A DNA stretch of 64,000 bases, from assembly GCA_036567965.1 (NCBI GenBank), contig DATCTN010000031.1, positions 124,001-188,000 on the forward strand. Direction: 5' to 3'. A program made the translations under genes and the position numbers. The notes below the pieces were generated by a model. It did no database searches. It had not been told where the DNA came from and saw only the letters and a list, made by a program, of their open reading frames with translations. Position 1 is the first letter of the stretch. Each line of letters starts with the position of its first letter. Below are positions 9,409-17,774 of the stretch, in pieces. The stretch comes from Candidatus Kryptoniota bacterium (GTDB taxonomy: Bacteria; Bacteroidota; Ignavibacteria; Kryptoniales; JAKASW01).

Positions 9409-12400
9409 ATGTTAGTTCGCTCCAACGCGCAGGCACGCAGGCGTGTCTCTTGTGGTATAATTTCAATATTCTTTGCTTTTCTCCTTTCCGGTCCGCAACA
9501 AGCATTTGCAGTCGGTGGCGACTCTTTTGTTCGATTTGAAAAAGTTGGCGCGGGCTTCCCGCTCTCTTCTTCAGGAAGACCTGCGCCGCTTTTGGTCAGC
9601 TCGAACGACTATCCAGGAGTCCTTCTCATCCTGAAAGATTTTCAAGAAGATGTCGAGGCGGCGACCGGTGCAAAACCTGAAATCTACACCGACACCGTCC
9701 CCTCAAATGGGGAGATAGTAATTGTCGGTACAATTGGACGGAGTGCCTTGGTCGATAAGCTGGTACAGCAAAAAAAGATAGACGTGACCGGAATCTCCGG
9801 TAAATGGGAGGCGTATTTGATCCAGTCCGTCGATAATCCTCTTCCGGGAGTTGATCGGGCACTTGTTGTTGCCGGAAGCGATAAACGCGGAACAATTTTC
9901 GGAATGTTCGAGATTTCAAGACAGATCGGTGTATCTCCGTGGTACTGGTGGGCAGATGTTCCTATAAAGCAACATGAAAATATTTACGTGACTTCCGGTC
10001 GTCACACAGACGGTCCCCCGTCGGTAAAGTATCGCGGAATTTTTTTGAACGATGAATGGCCGGACCTGACAAACTGGATCGTCGCCAAGTTCGGAACGGC
10101 GGCCGTGAGTCAAAACCCGCCCGTCCCGCCCGGCATCGCGAACTACGGTCACTTGTTCTACGAGAAAATCTTCGAACTTGTACTCAGACTAAAGGGCAAC
10201 TACCTCTGGCCTGCAATGTGGAACAACGCGTTCAACGAGGACGACCCTGAAAACCAGAAGCTTGCCGATGAATACGGAATAGTCATGGGTACGTCTCACC
10301 AGGAGCCGATGATGCGCGCGCAAAAGGAATGGGACAGGCGGTATCAGAGCACGCTGGGGAGCTGGAACTTCGCGAAGTTTCCCGAAACTCTGGAGAGCTT
10401 CTGGCAAGAAGGAATAAGACGCAACAAGAATTATGAGAGCATTGTCACGATCGGACTCCGCGGTGCAAATGACACACCCATGGCTCCGGGCGGCCCCGAA
10501 GCAAACATGACACTCCTGGAGAAAATTGTCGGAGTTCAACGGAATATTCTCGCAGAGGAAATGAATCCGGACGCCACAAAAGTTCCGCAGCTCTGGTGTC
10601 TTTACAAAGAGGTGCTGGACTTCTATAGCGCGGGAATGCGCGTTCCGGACGACGTGACTCTACTGTGGCCCGATGATAATTGGGGGAATGTACGGAGACT
10701 CCCGACATCCGGGGAACGAAATCGACCTGGCGGCGCAGGAATTTATTATCACTTCGACTATCACGGCGGACCTCGGAACTACCAGTGGATAAACACGAGT
10801 CCAATTTCAAAAATTTGGGACCAGTTGTCGCTTGCAAAAGAATACGGCGCGGACAGGATCTGGATCGTTAACGTAGGCCATCTAAAAGGTTATGAATTCC
10901 CTATAGAGTTCTTCATGGACCTGGCGTGGAACGCAGATCGATGGACGAACTCGAATCTGAATGAGTACTCGGAACTATGGGCAAAGGAACAGTTTGGCGA
11001 GAAATACTCCGATCAGATCGCGCGGATTCTTTCCGAGTATACAAAGTTTAACGGCAGGCATAAGCCGGAGCTGCTCGCACCGAAGACCTATAGCCTCGTC
11101 GATTATGACGAAGCAGAAAATGTGATCGCGGCGTTCGACTCGTTAAAAGATGACGCGGAGAAAATCTTTAAAGAACTCCCCGAAGATGAACGCGATGCGT
11201 TCTATGAACTTGTCCTTTTCCCGACTCAGGTGAGCGCGATCCTGAACGAGATGTATTATGCAGCCGGGCGGAATGAGCTTTATGCGAAGCAGGGCCGCTC
11301 ACTTACAGACAGTATGGCGGATGAAACGAGATCGCTCTTCAGCAAGGACACTAGTCTCTTCGGTTACTTCAACCGCACTTTTGCCGGCGGAAAGTGGGAC
11401 CATTTCATGGATCAACCTGTAATCGGGTACACCGGCTGGAATCAGCCGTCTGAAAATAATCTGGGGGCCGTCGATCTGAAAGAGTTGAATCTGCCTGCCG
11501 ATGCTGCGATGGGTGTGGCAGTAGAAAATTCGGACGAGGCATGGCCGGGACCCAATGATGCTCCCGAGCTGCCGCGGTTCGATCCCTTTAATGAGCAGCG
11601 ACACCACATCGATCTTTTTAATAAAGGCAAAACGCCATTTGAGTACGCCGTTCATGCGAGCGATCCCTGGATCAAAGTGAGTTCTCCGTCCAGCGAGGTT
11701 CGCGATCAGTCGAGGATCTGGGTCGACATAGACTGGAGCAAAGCTCCGCAAGGTTTCTCATCCGCAACTTTGACAATCTCCGGAACAGACAAAAAAGTGC
11801 CAGTTGGTGTTCGGTTATGGAATCCCGCTGATGTTACGCGCGACAACCTTGACGGGTTTGTCGAAGAAGACGGCTGCGTGTCGATCGAAGCTACGCACTA
11901 TTCAAGCAAGTCAGATGCAGGCACAAGAAAGTGGGTTCAGATCGAAAATTACGGGAACACATTGTCCGCGATGCGGGCATGTTCCGGTCCTGACGACCCA
12001 CCAGCCGACCCCGGAAAGGACTCTCCTCTTCTGGAATACAAAATGTTCTTAACTGATTCGGGTAAGATCGATGTCGAAGGAATATTTGGGCCCTCCTTGA
12101 ATTTCATGCCCGGTCGCGCTGTGAGGTACGCGGTGTCCTTCGATGATGAGGCCCCGCAGGTTGTCGCTCTCGTTCCCGATAAATATAACGCTCAGAACGG
12201 TAACCGGGATTGGGAGAAGTCGGTAGCCGATAACGCACGTCGCTGTCATACTGCACATGAAATTTCACGGGTTGGTTATCACACGCTGAAAATCTGGATG
12301 ATCGATCCGGGAATCGCGTTGGAGAAGATCGTTGTCAATTTCGGAGGTGCCAAACCCAGCTACCTCGGTCCGCCCGAAAGTTTTCACAGGGAAGTCAAGA

Positions 12401-12411
12401 ATGACGATTGA
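9409..12411 (+). CDS. GH115 xylan alpha-1,2-(4-O-methyl)glucuronidase
   Basis: 1000 residues from the ATG at 9409, close to the normal GH115 length. GH115 enzymes release (4-O-methyl)glucuronic acid from internal and terminal xylose units of glucuronoxylan. Recognisable blocks include SPWYWWADVP, GTSHQEPMMRAQKEW (about residue 293), WPDDNWGNVRRLP, and YYHFDYHGGPRNYQW (about 445-460), the family hallmarks. The C-terminal 200 residues are beta-rich, as in the family. The frame is open upstream to 9178, inside GH8. I chose 9409 because it gives a normal signal peptide (RRRVSCGIISIFFAFLLSG...AFA) and avoids the repeat copy at 9259. No clear ribosome site precedes it, so the start is uncertain. 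Its last 11 bases overlap the CE15 start. Confidence 0.92.
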   Translation: MLVRSNAQARRRVSCGIISIFFAFLLSGPQQAFAVGGDSFVRFEKVGAGFPLSSSGRPAPLLVSSNDYPGVLLILKDFQEDVEAATGAKPEIYTDTVPSNGEIVIVGTIGRSALVDKLVQQKKIDVTGISGKWEAYLIQSVDNPLPGVDRALVVAGSDKRGTIFGMFEISRQIGVSPWYWWADVPIKQHENIYVTSGRHTDGPPSVKYRGIFLNDEWPDLTNWIVAKFGTAAVSQNPPVPPGIANYGHLFYEKIFELVLRLKGNYLWPAMWNNAFNEDDPENQKLADEYGIVMGTSHQEPMMRAQKEWDRRYQSTLGSWNFAKFPETLESFWQEGIRRNKNYESIVTIGLRGANDTPMAPGGPEANMTLLEKIVGVQRNILAEEMNPDATKVPQLWCLYKEVLDFYSAGMRVPDDVTLLWPDDNWGNVRRLPTSGERNRPGGAGIYYHFDYHGGPRNYQWINTSPISKIWDQLSLAKEYGADRIWIVNVGHLKGYEFPIEFFMDLAWNADRWTNSNLNEYSELWAKEQFGEKYSDQIARILSEYTKFNGRHKPELLAPKTYSLVDYDEAENVIAAFDSLKDDAEKIFKELPEDERDAFYELVLFPTQVSAILNEMYYAAGRNELYAKQGRSLTDSMADETRSLFSKDTSLFGYFNRTFAGGKWDHFMDQPVIGYTGWNQPSENNLGAVDLKELNLPADAAMGVAVENSDEAWPGPNDAPELPRFDPFNEQRHHIDLFNKGKTPFEYAVHASDPWIKVSSPSSEVRDQSRIWVDIDWSKAPQGFSSATLTISGTDKKVPVGVRLWNPADVTRDNLDGFVEEDGCVSIEATHYSSKSDAGTRKWVQIENYGNTLSAMRACSGPDDPPADPGKDSPLLEYKMFLTDSGKIDVEGIFGPSLNFMPGRAVRYAVSFDDEAPQVVALVPDKYNAQNGNRDWEKSVADNARRCHTAHEISRVGYHTLKIWMIDPGIALEKIVVNFGGAKPSYLGPPESFHREVKNDD

Positions 12412-13972
12412 AACGAAGAAGGATTGCGCTGAGTCGCGCAAAGAGATTCAAGCGATACTTGGCGACTTCTTAGTTCAATCGAGCTCACGGCTCCTCCGCG
12501 TCTCTCTGCGTAATATTTTCCTTGCGGCTCTGTTCATCGGTTCTCATGCAAGCGCTCAGACACCTGAATTCACGAAGATGACCCCTCAAGAACGCGCGGC
12601 GTACTTCGCCAAGATTGGTGCCGAATCCCAGAAAGATTGGCAGAGGATGATCGACATTCTTCACATAGGGTTGCCGGACTCACTTCCCTCTCCGGCAGAA
12701 GATCCCAACCGCCCCGCGGACACGTTCCAGAAAAAAGGATCAACAAGCTGGTACGACAGCACCGGCAATACCTACACGCGCTCCGCCTGGGGAACATGGA
12801 ACAATTATGATGAGATGAAAGCAAACCCATATCGGAATCTGCCGGATCCATTGATAATGGATGACGGCCTGACCATCGCGGATGCCAATGCTTGGTGGAA
12901 AGTCCGCCGTCCCGAAGTGGAGAGACAGTTCGACGAGGAGATCTTCGGTCACGTTCCGGAGAATGTGCCGGCAGTAAATTGGAGAATTGTGGAAACCACG
13001 GACAGCACGATCGGAAGTGTCGCTGTTGTCATAAAACATCTCGTCGGACATGCGGACAATTCGCTCGATCCTGATATTCAGGTGAATATTCAACTTGCTC
13101 TCACACTCCCTGCCAAAGTGGTACACCCGGTTCCTGTGATCATGGAATTCGGATTCGTATTTCCACCGGGTTTTAAATTTCCCGGAATGCCTGAACCAAA
13201 AGGACCGACGTGGCAGGAACAAGTTCTCGACAAGGGTTGGGGATATGCCATTTATGTTCCGACGAGCGTCCAGCCGGACAATGGCGCCGGATTGACGGAA
13301 GGAATCGTCGGACTGGTGAATAAAGGTCAGCCGCGAACTCCAGGTCAATGGGGGGCATTGCGTGCCTGGGCTTGGGGAGCAAGCAGAGTCTTGGATTATT
13401 TTGAGACGGACAAGTCGGTTGACGCAAAGAAAGTCGGCATCGAAGGCGTCTCTCGTTATGGCAAGGCTGTTCTTGTAACCATGGCATATGACCGGAGATT
13501 TGCGATAGTACTTGTCGGATCTTCCGGCAAAGGTGGAGCAGCACTTTACCGGCGCGACTTCGGTGAGGACATGGGGAATATTTGTTCGTCAGGAGAGTAC
13601 CATTGGTTTGCCGGAAATTTCCTGAAATATGTTTTGAATCCGGATAGTCTATCCGTCGATTCGCACGAGCTGATTGACCTTTGCGCACCGCGACCGGTTT
13701 TCATTAGCTGCGGCTCGCCGCAGGAGGAAGGAAGCTGGGTTGATGACAGGGGGCAATTCATGGCAGAGGTTGCTGCGGGACCGGTCTACAGACTTCTGGG
13801 AGAGAAATCTATGGAGGTCACCCAAATGCCGGTGATGGGCACACAGATCGTCGACGGTGCTCTCGGATTTCGCCAGCATGAGGACGGACATACGGTCGGA
13901 CCCAACTGGCCGTACTTCCTCGAGTTTGCGCAACGGTATTTTGATACAATCGCAAATTCATCAGCTAAATGA
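12401..13972 (+). CDS. CE15 glucuronoyl esterase
   Basis: 523 residues. CE15 enzymes cleave the ester between 4-O-methylglucuronic acid of xylan and lignin alcohols. The alpha/beta-hydrolase nucleophile elbow is GVSRYGK with Ser at about residue 351. The block GGAALYRRDFGE and the EYHWFAGNF motif follow, and the catalytic His is in EDGHTVGPNW (about H497), as in bacterial CE15. The ATG overlaps the GH115 stop by 11 bases (ATG, five bases, TGA), indicating translational coupling. The first 45 residues are odd: MTIETKKDCAES is followed by a signal-like segment (RVSLRNIFLAALFIGSHASA) encoded largely by repeat copy 2. The mature enzyme would start near AQTPEF. The function is well supported by the neighbouring glucuronidase and xylanases. 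Confidence 0.87.
   Translation: MTIETKKDCAESRKEIQAILGDFLVQSSSRLLRVSLRNIFLAALFIGSHASAQTPEFTKMTPQERAAYFAKIGAESQKDWQRMIDILHIGLPDSLPSPAEDPNRPADTFQKKGSTSWYDSTGNTYTRSAWGTWNNYDEMKANPYRNLPDPLIMDDGLTIADANAWWKVRRPEVERQFDEEIFGHVPENVPAVNWRIVETTDSTIGSVAVVIKHLVGHADNSLDPDIQVNIQLALTLPAKVVHPVPVIMEFGFVFPPGFKFPGMPEPKGPTWQEQVLDKGWGYAIYVPTSVQPDNGAGLTEGIVGLVNKGQPRTPGQWGALRAWAWGASRVLDYFETDKSVDAKKVGIEGVSRYGKAVLVTMAYDRRFAIVLVGSSGKGGAALYRRDFGEDMGNICSSGEYHWFAGNFLKYVLNPDSLSVDSHELIDLCAPRPVFISCGSPQEEGSWVDDRGQFMAEVAAGPVYRLLGEKSMEVTQMPVMGTQIVDGALGFRQHEDGHTVGPNWPYFLEFAQRYFDTIANSSAK
12424..12513 (+). repeat. Dispersed inverted repeat, copy 2, within the CE15 signal region
   Basis: The left arm TTGCGCTGAGTCGCGCAAAGAG and the right arm CTCCTCCGCGTCTCTCTGCG (ending TAA) are imperfect reverse complements about 45 bases apart. 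The element is wholly inside the first 40 codons of the CE15 gene. Its right arm is read L-L-R-V-S-L-R, the start of the hydrophobic signal segment, in the same codon phase as copies 1 and 3. Confidence 0.65.
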
Positions 13973-14044
13973 ATTTAGATGAAAATGACCTCGTGCAACC
14001 GGTCTTGAGATTCGCCGATACTCAAGGACAAAAGGAATGTAGAA

Positions 14045-15772
14045 ATGAAGAACCCTGAGTCATCATGCAAAATGACACTGGAGCTGCCCCGCCGGCTTCG
14101 TCATCTGAGCGTGGGCAGACATAAGACAATCATGTCCATCGCGGTATTTTCTGTTGCCCTCTTGTCGGCACCGGTCCTCGATGCGCAGAGGTCGGACACC
14201 GGTATCCCACATCTGGTCAAGCATGGAACCGCCACCCAACTGGTCGTTGATGGTAAACCATTTCTTGTCCTGGGTGGCGAGCTTGGCAATTCATCCGCGT
14301 CAGATATGAATTACCTGAATCCATTTTGGAAGAACTTTGAGCAGATGCACCTGAACGCTCTAATAGTTCCCGTTTACTGGGAGCTGATAGAGCCCGAAGA
14401 AGGACATTTCAATTTCACGTTAGTCGATAGCATCATTACCGCGGCGCGACAACATAAACTAAAAATCGTTTTCCTCTGGTTCGGTTCGTGGAAGAACAGC
14501 ATGTCCTGCTATACTCCCCTGTGGGTGAAGACCGATGAGAAGAGGTTTCCAAGAGCGCGCGCGAAGAGCGGAGCGGCGCTTGAAATACTGACGCCCTTCA
14601 GCGACGAGTCCCGTGATGCCGATGCGGGAGCCTTCGCCGCGCTGATGAAACACATCCGGACGATAGACGGTCCGAATGGATCCCTTCGGGAGAAGAGCTA
14701 TACTGTCATCATGGTACAGGTTGAAAATGAAATTGGAATGATACCGGACGCAAGAGATTATTCTCCCGAAGCAAATAAGGCTTTTAAGGCGGCCGTGCCA
14801 CAGGAGCTGATCAACTGCCTGGAGACACATAAAGATTCGCTTGAAGCCGGCATGAGAAATAGTTGGGAGGAAAACGGGTTCAAGACGACCGGAACGTGGG
14901 AAGAAATATTCGGACAAGGATTGAGCACGGACGAGTTATTCATGGCATGGTATTTTGGAAAGTACACAGACTATGTTGCCGAGGCAGGAAAACGTGAATA
15001 TCCTCTGCCTATGTACGTGAACGCGGCATTGATCCGGCCCGGATACAAGCCGGGCCAATACCCGAGTGCGGGACCGCTGCCTCACCTTTTTGACATATGG
15101 AGAGCGGCGGCTCCTCATCTGGATTTTCTGGCCCCCGATGTCTACTTCGCTAACTTTTCGGAGTGGATCGGCAAATACGACCATCGAGGGAATCCTCTTT
15201 TCATTCCCGAATGCGCGAACAGTCAAAGTGTCGCAAACGCCTATTTTGCATTCGCCGAGCACAATGCCATCGGCTTCAGCCCGTTTTCAATCGAGTCTCT
15301 CGAAGACCCTGATCATAATCAGGTCTCGCAGGGATACAAAGTGCTTCACGAGCTCACTCCGTTGATACTTGAAAACCAGGGTAAAGGCACAATGGCAGGT
15401 GTCCTGCTCGACAGTGCGGGTCAGGAAGATAAGATTACTCTTGGAAATTATCTGTTCACCGTAAAGCACGAATACGCATGGAGATTTGCAGAGAGGGAAA
15501 GCGGGCCGACGCCGAGAGTGGGAGGCATGATCATTATGCTGTCTCCGGATGAATTTATAATTGCCGGCACAGGCATGCTCATTACATTCGAGACGCGCGC
15601 CGGAGGAAATTCCATTGCCGGAATTGGCACCGACTATGAAGGAAGATTCGTGGATGGGAAATGGGTTCCAGGTCTTAGTCTGAATGGTGACCAGACAAAC
15701 CAGGGAAGACAGGTCTTCCTGCGCGGTGGAAAATTCACAATCCAGAGAGTGAGACTTTACAGCTACGAATAA
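14045..15772 (+). CDS. GH35-type beta-galactosidase/glycosidase with DUF5597
   Basis: 575 residues. An AAGGA site precedes ATG 14045. A long basic n-region is followed by a hydrophobic segment and signal-peptidase-like site (MSIAVFSVALLSAPVLDAQ); the start at 14132 is an alternative. The TIM-barrel core has VPVYWELIEPEEG, the acid/base motif QVENEIG (about E229) and the presumed nucleophile in FIPECAN (E389). The C-terminal 130 residues match the DUF5597 beta-domain found on this GH35 branch, whose characterised members include xyloglucan-acting beta-galactosidases. In this cluster it probably removes a side-chain galactose, or another beta-linked sugar, from hemicellulose. It follows CE15 by 72 bases and precedes the acetylesterase. 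The exact substrate is not determinable. Confidence 0.78.
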   Translation: MKNPESSCKMTLELPRRLRHLSVGRHKTIMSIAVFSVALLSAPVLDAQRSDTGIPHLVKHGTATQLVVDGKPFLVLGGELGNSSASDMNYLNPFWKNFEQMHLNALIVPVYWELIEPEEGHFNFTLVDSIITAARQHKLKIVFLWFGSWKNSMSCYTPLWVKTDEKRFPRARAKSGAALEILTPFSDESRDADAGAFAALMKHIRTIDGPNGSLREKSYTVIMVQVENEIGMIPDARDYSPEANKAFKAAVPQELINCLETHKDSLEAGMRNSWEENGFKTTGTWEEIFGQGLSTDELFMAWYFGKYTDYVAEAGKREYPLPMYVNAALIRPGYKPGQYPSAGPLPHLFDIWRAAAPHLDFLAPDVYFANFSEWIGKYDHRGNPLFIPECANSQSVANAYFAFAEHNAIGFSPFSIESLEDPDHNQVSQGYKVLHELTPLILENQGKGTMAGVLLDSAGQEDKITLGNYLFTVKHEYAWRFAERESGPTPRVGGMIIMLSPDEFIIAGTGMLITFETRAGGNSIAGIGTDYEGRFVDGKWVPGLSLNGDQTNQGRQVFLRGGKFTIQRVRLYSYE

Positions 15773-15830
15773 ATGACAAGCGTCAATCAGTAGAAGATTA
15801 GTCATGGTACGTCGAAGGAGTTCAAAACGA

Positions 15831-17768
15831 ATGAAGAGAAATATCTTTTGTTATTTGCTCTGTTCCATTTTGTTTGTCGCTTTACAAGCCGGTGTCTGTA
15901 ACGTTAAACTTCCGCGTCTCGTCAGTGACGGAATGGTTTTGCAAAGAGGGGACACCCTGCGCGTCTGGGGTTGGGCTTCACCGGGCGAGAAAGTAGCAGT
16001 CAGATTCTTAGGGCGAATCGTCAGCACAACGACTGGCTCAGAAGGAAAGTGGGCGATCATGCTTCCTCCAATGAAAGCGGGCGGACCGTGCAGCATGGAG
16101 ATTGACGGCAACAATCATATCGTTCTAAACAATATCCTGATCGGCGACGTGTGGGTTTGTTCCGGGCAATCCAACATGGAGCTGCCTATGGCGAGAGTCA
16201 AATGGAAATACGAAGATGTGATCGCTCATTCTGACAACTCCTTCATAAGACAGATTCTCGTTCCCGATAAATATGATTTCAGCGCGCCCCAGGATGACAT
16301 ACAGTGGACCACATGGGAGCCGGCAAATCCCTGGACGGTGCTCCAATTTACCGCCGCAGGATACTTTTTTGCGAGAAGCCTCTACGAGAAATACCATGTT
16401 CCGATCGGCTTGATAAACGCAAGTGTCGGCGGAACACCGATTGAAGCCTGGATGAGCAAGGATGCGTTGAAGGAATTTCCCGACATTCTGGCAAGAGGCG
16501 AAAAGTTCCGCGAGAGTGCCTACAGAGACAGCATCACAAAACGGAGCGACTCGGTATATGGTGGCTGGAATAGCAGTGTGTGGCAGCGAGATGAAGGTCT
16601 CCACGGCGACAAACCGTGGTACGATCCAACTTATAACGACTCTGGATGGCAAACGATGAAACTCCCTGCATATTGGGCGGATGAAGGTTTGAAAAACACC
16701 AATGGAATAGTCTGGTTCAGGAGGGAGTTTGTTGTGCCGCCGTCTCTGGCAGGCAAGCAGGCAAAGCTCATCATGGGGAGAATCGTTGATGCCGATTTTG
16801 ATTACATCAATGGAGTGTTCGTCGGGTCGGTTTCTTACCAGTATCCTCCCAGAAGATATGACGTTGCTCCGGGCTTGCTCAATGCGGGTAAGAACACTGT
16901 CGTGGTACGCGTTCTTAATTCAGGCGGCCTCGGAGGATTCATTAAGGATAAACAGTATGCTTTGGTAATAGGGAACCGTATTATCAATCTTGCCGGGAAT
17001 TGGAAATACAAAGTAGGTGTTGCGGCATCGCCAATGCCGTTTGGAGGACCAACAATAATTTATCAGCCGTTCGGGTGTTTCAACGCGATGATCGCTCCAC
17101 TTTTGAACTATACCATCAAAGGCGTGATCTGGTACCAGGGCGAATCGAACGCGGGTTATCCCATTGGGTACGCGAAGAAATTTTCGGCTATGATTGCCGA
17201 TTGGAGGGAGAAATGGCGTGAGGGAGAATTTCCATTCATCTACGTCCAGCTTCCCAACTACGGTGAACCGTTCGACCATCCCACCGAGAGCGGCATGGCG
17301 GGTCTCAGGGAGGCACAGCTTCAAACACTCTCGGTTCCCAACACTGGCATGGCGGTAACAATTGACATCGGCGAGTGGAACGACATTCATCCCCTTGATA
17401 AAGGCGATGTCGGCAAGCGGCTGGCGCTCGCGGCTGAAAAAGTGGCTTACGGCAACAACAAGATTGTCTATTCCGGTCCGATTTATAAAAGCGTGAAGAT
17501 TGAAGGAGCCAGAGCCGTGGTCTCGTTCACAAATGTCGGAACCGGGTTGGTCTCGAAGGGCGGACACCTCAGAACTTTTGAGATTTGCGGTGCCGATGGC
17601 AAATACGTCTGGGCAAATGCGACGATCAGAGATAACGAGGTAGTTGTATGGAGTGATTCGGTATCGGTTCCCGTCGCCGTCCGGTATGCCTGGGCCGATA
17701 CACCCACCGGTGCGAACCTGTACAACAGGGAGGGTTTACCTGCCTCGCCATTTGAGACGGGAAAGTGA
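15831..17768 (+). CDS. SASA-domain (sialate O-acetylesterase / CE20-type) carbohydrate acetylesterase
   Basis: 645 residues. The ATG at 15831 is preceded by AAGGAG and gives a normal signal peptide (MKRNIFCYLLCSILFVALQAG). The ATG at 15804 is in frame but lacks a ribosome site. The SGNH-type core shows WVCSGQSNMELPM with nucleophile S114, IWYQGESNA, and the C-terminal D-x-x-H block (WNDIHPLDKG). A jelly-roll insertion (about 235-390, WFRREFVVP...VVVRVLNSGG) divides the esterase domain, as in family PF03629 proteins with a galactose-binding-like insert. Characterised relatives deacetylate sialic acid or, in CE20, xylan or xyloglucan. With no sialic-acid genes nearby, deacetylation of xylan side groups is the better inference. 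Confidence 0.82.
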   Translation: MKRNIFCYLLCSILFVALQAGVCNVKLPRLVSDGMVLQRGDTLRVWGWASPGEKVAVRFLGRIVSTTTGSEGKWAIMLPPMKAGGPCSMEIDGNNHIVLNNILIGDVWVCSGQSNMELPMARVKWKYEDVIAHSDNSFIRQILVPDKYDFSAPQDDIQWTTWEPANPWTVLQFTAAGYFFARSLYEKYHVPIGLINASVGGTPIEAWMSKDALKEFPDILARGEKFRESAYRDSITKRSDSVYGGWNSSVWQRDEGLHGDKPWYDPTYNDSGWQTMKLPAYWADEGLKNTNGIVWFRREFVVPPSLAGKQAKLIMGRIVDADFDYINGVFVGSVSYQYPPRRYDVAPGLLNAGKNTVVVRVLNSGGLGGFIKDKQYALVIGNRIINLAGNWKYKVGVAASPMPFGGPTIIYQPFGCFNAMIAPLLNYTIKGVIWYQGESNAGYPIGYAKKFSAMIADWREKWREGEFPFIYVQLPNYGEPFDHPTESGMAGLREAQLQTLSVPNTGMAVTIDIGEWNDIHPLDKGDVGKRLALAAEKVAYGNNKIVYSGPIYKSVKIEGARAVVSFTNVGTGLVSKGGHLRTFEICGADGKYVWANATIRDNEVVVWSDSVSVPVAVRYAWADTPTGANLYNREGLPASPFETGK

Positions 17769-17774
17769 TTCAAG

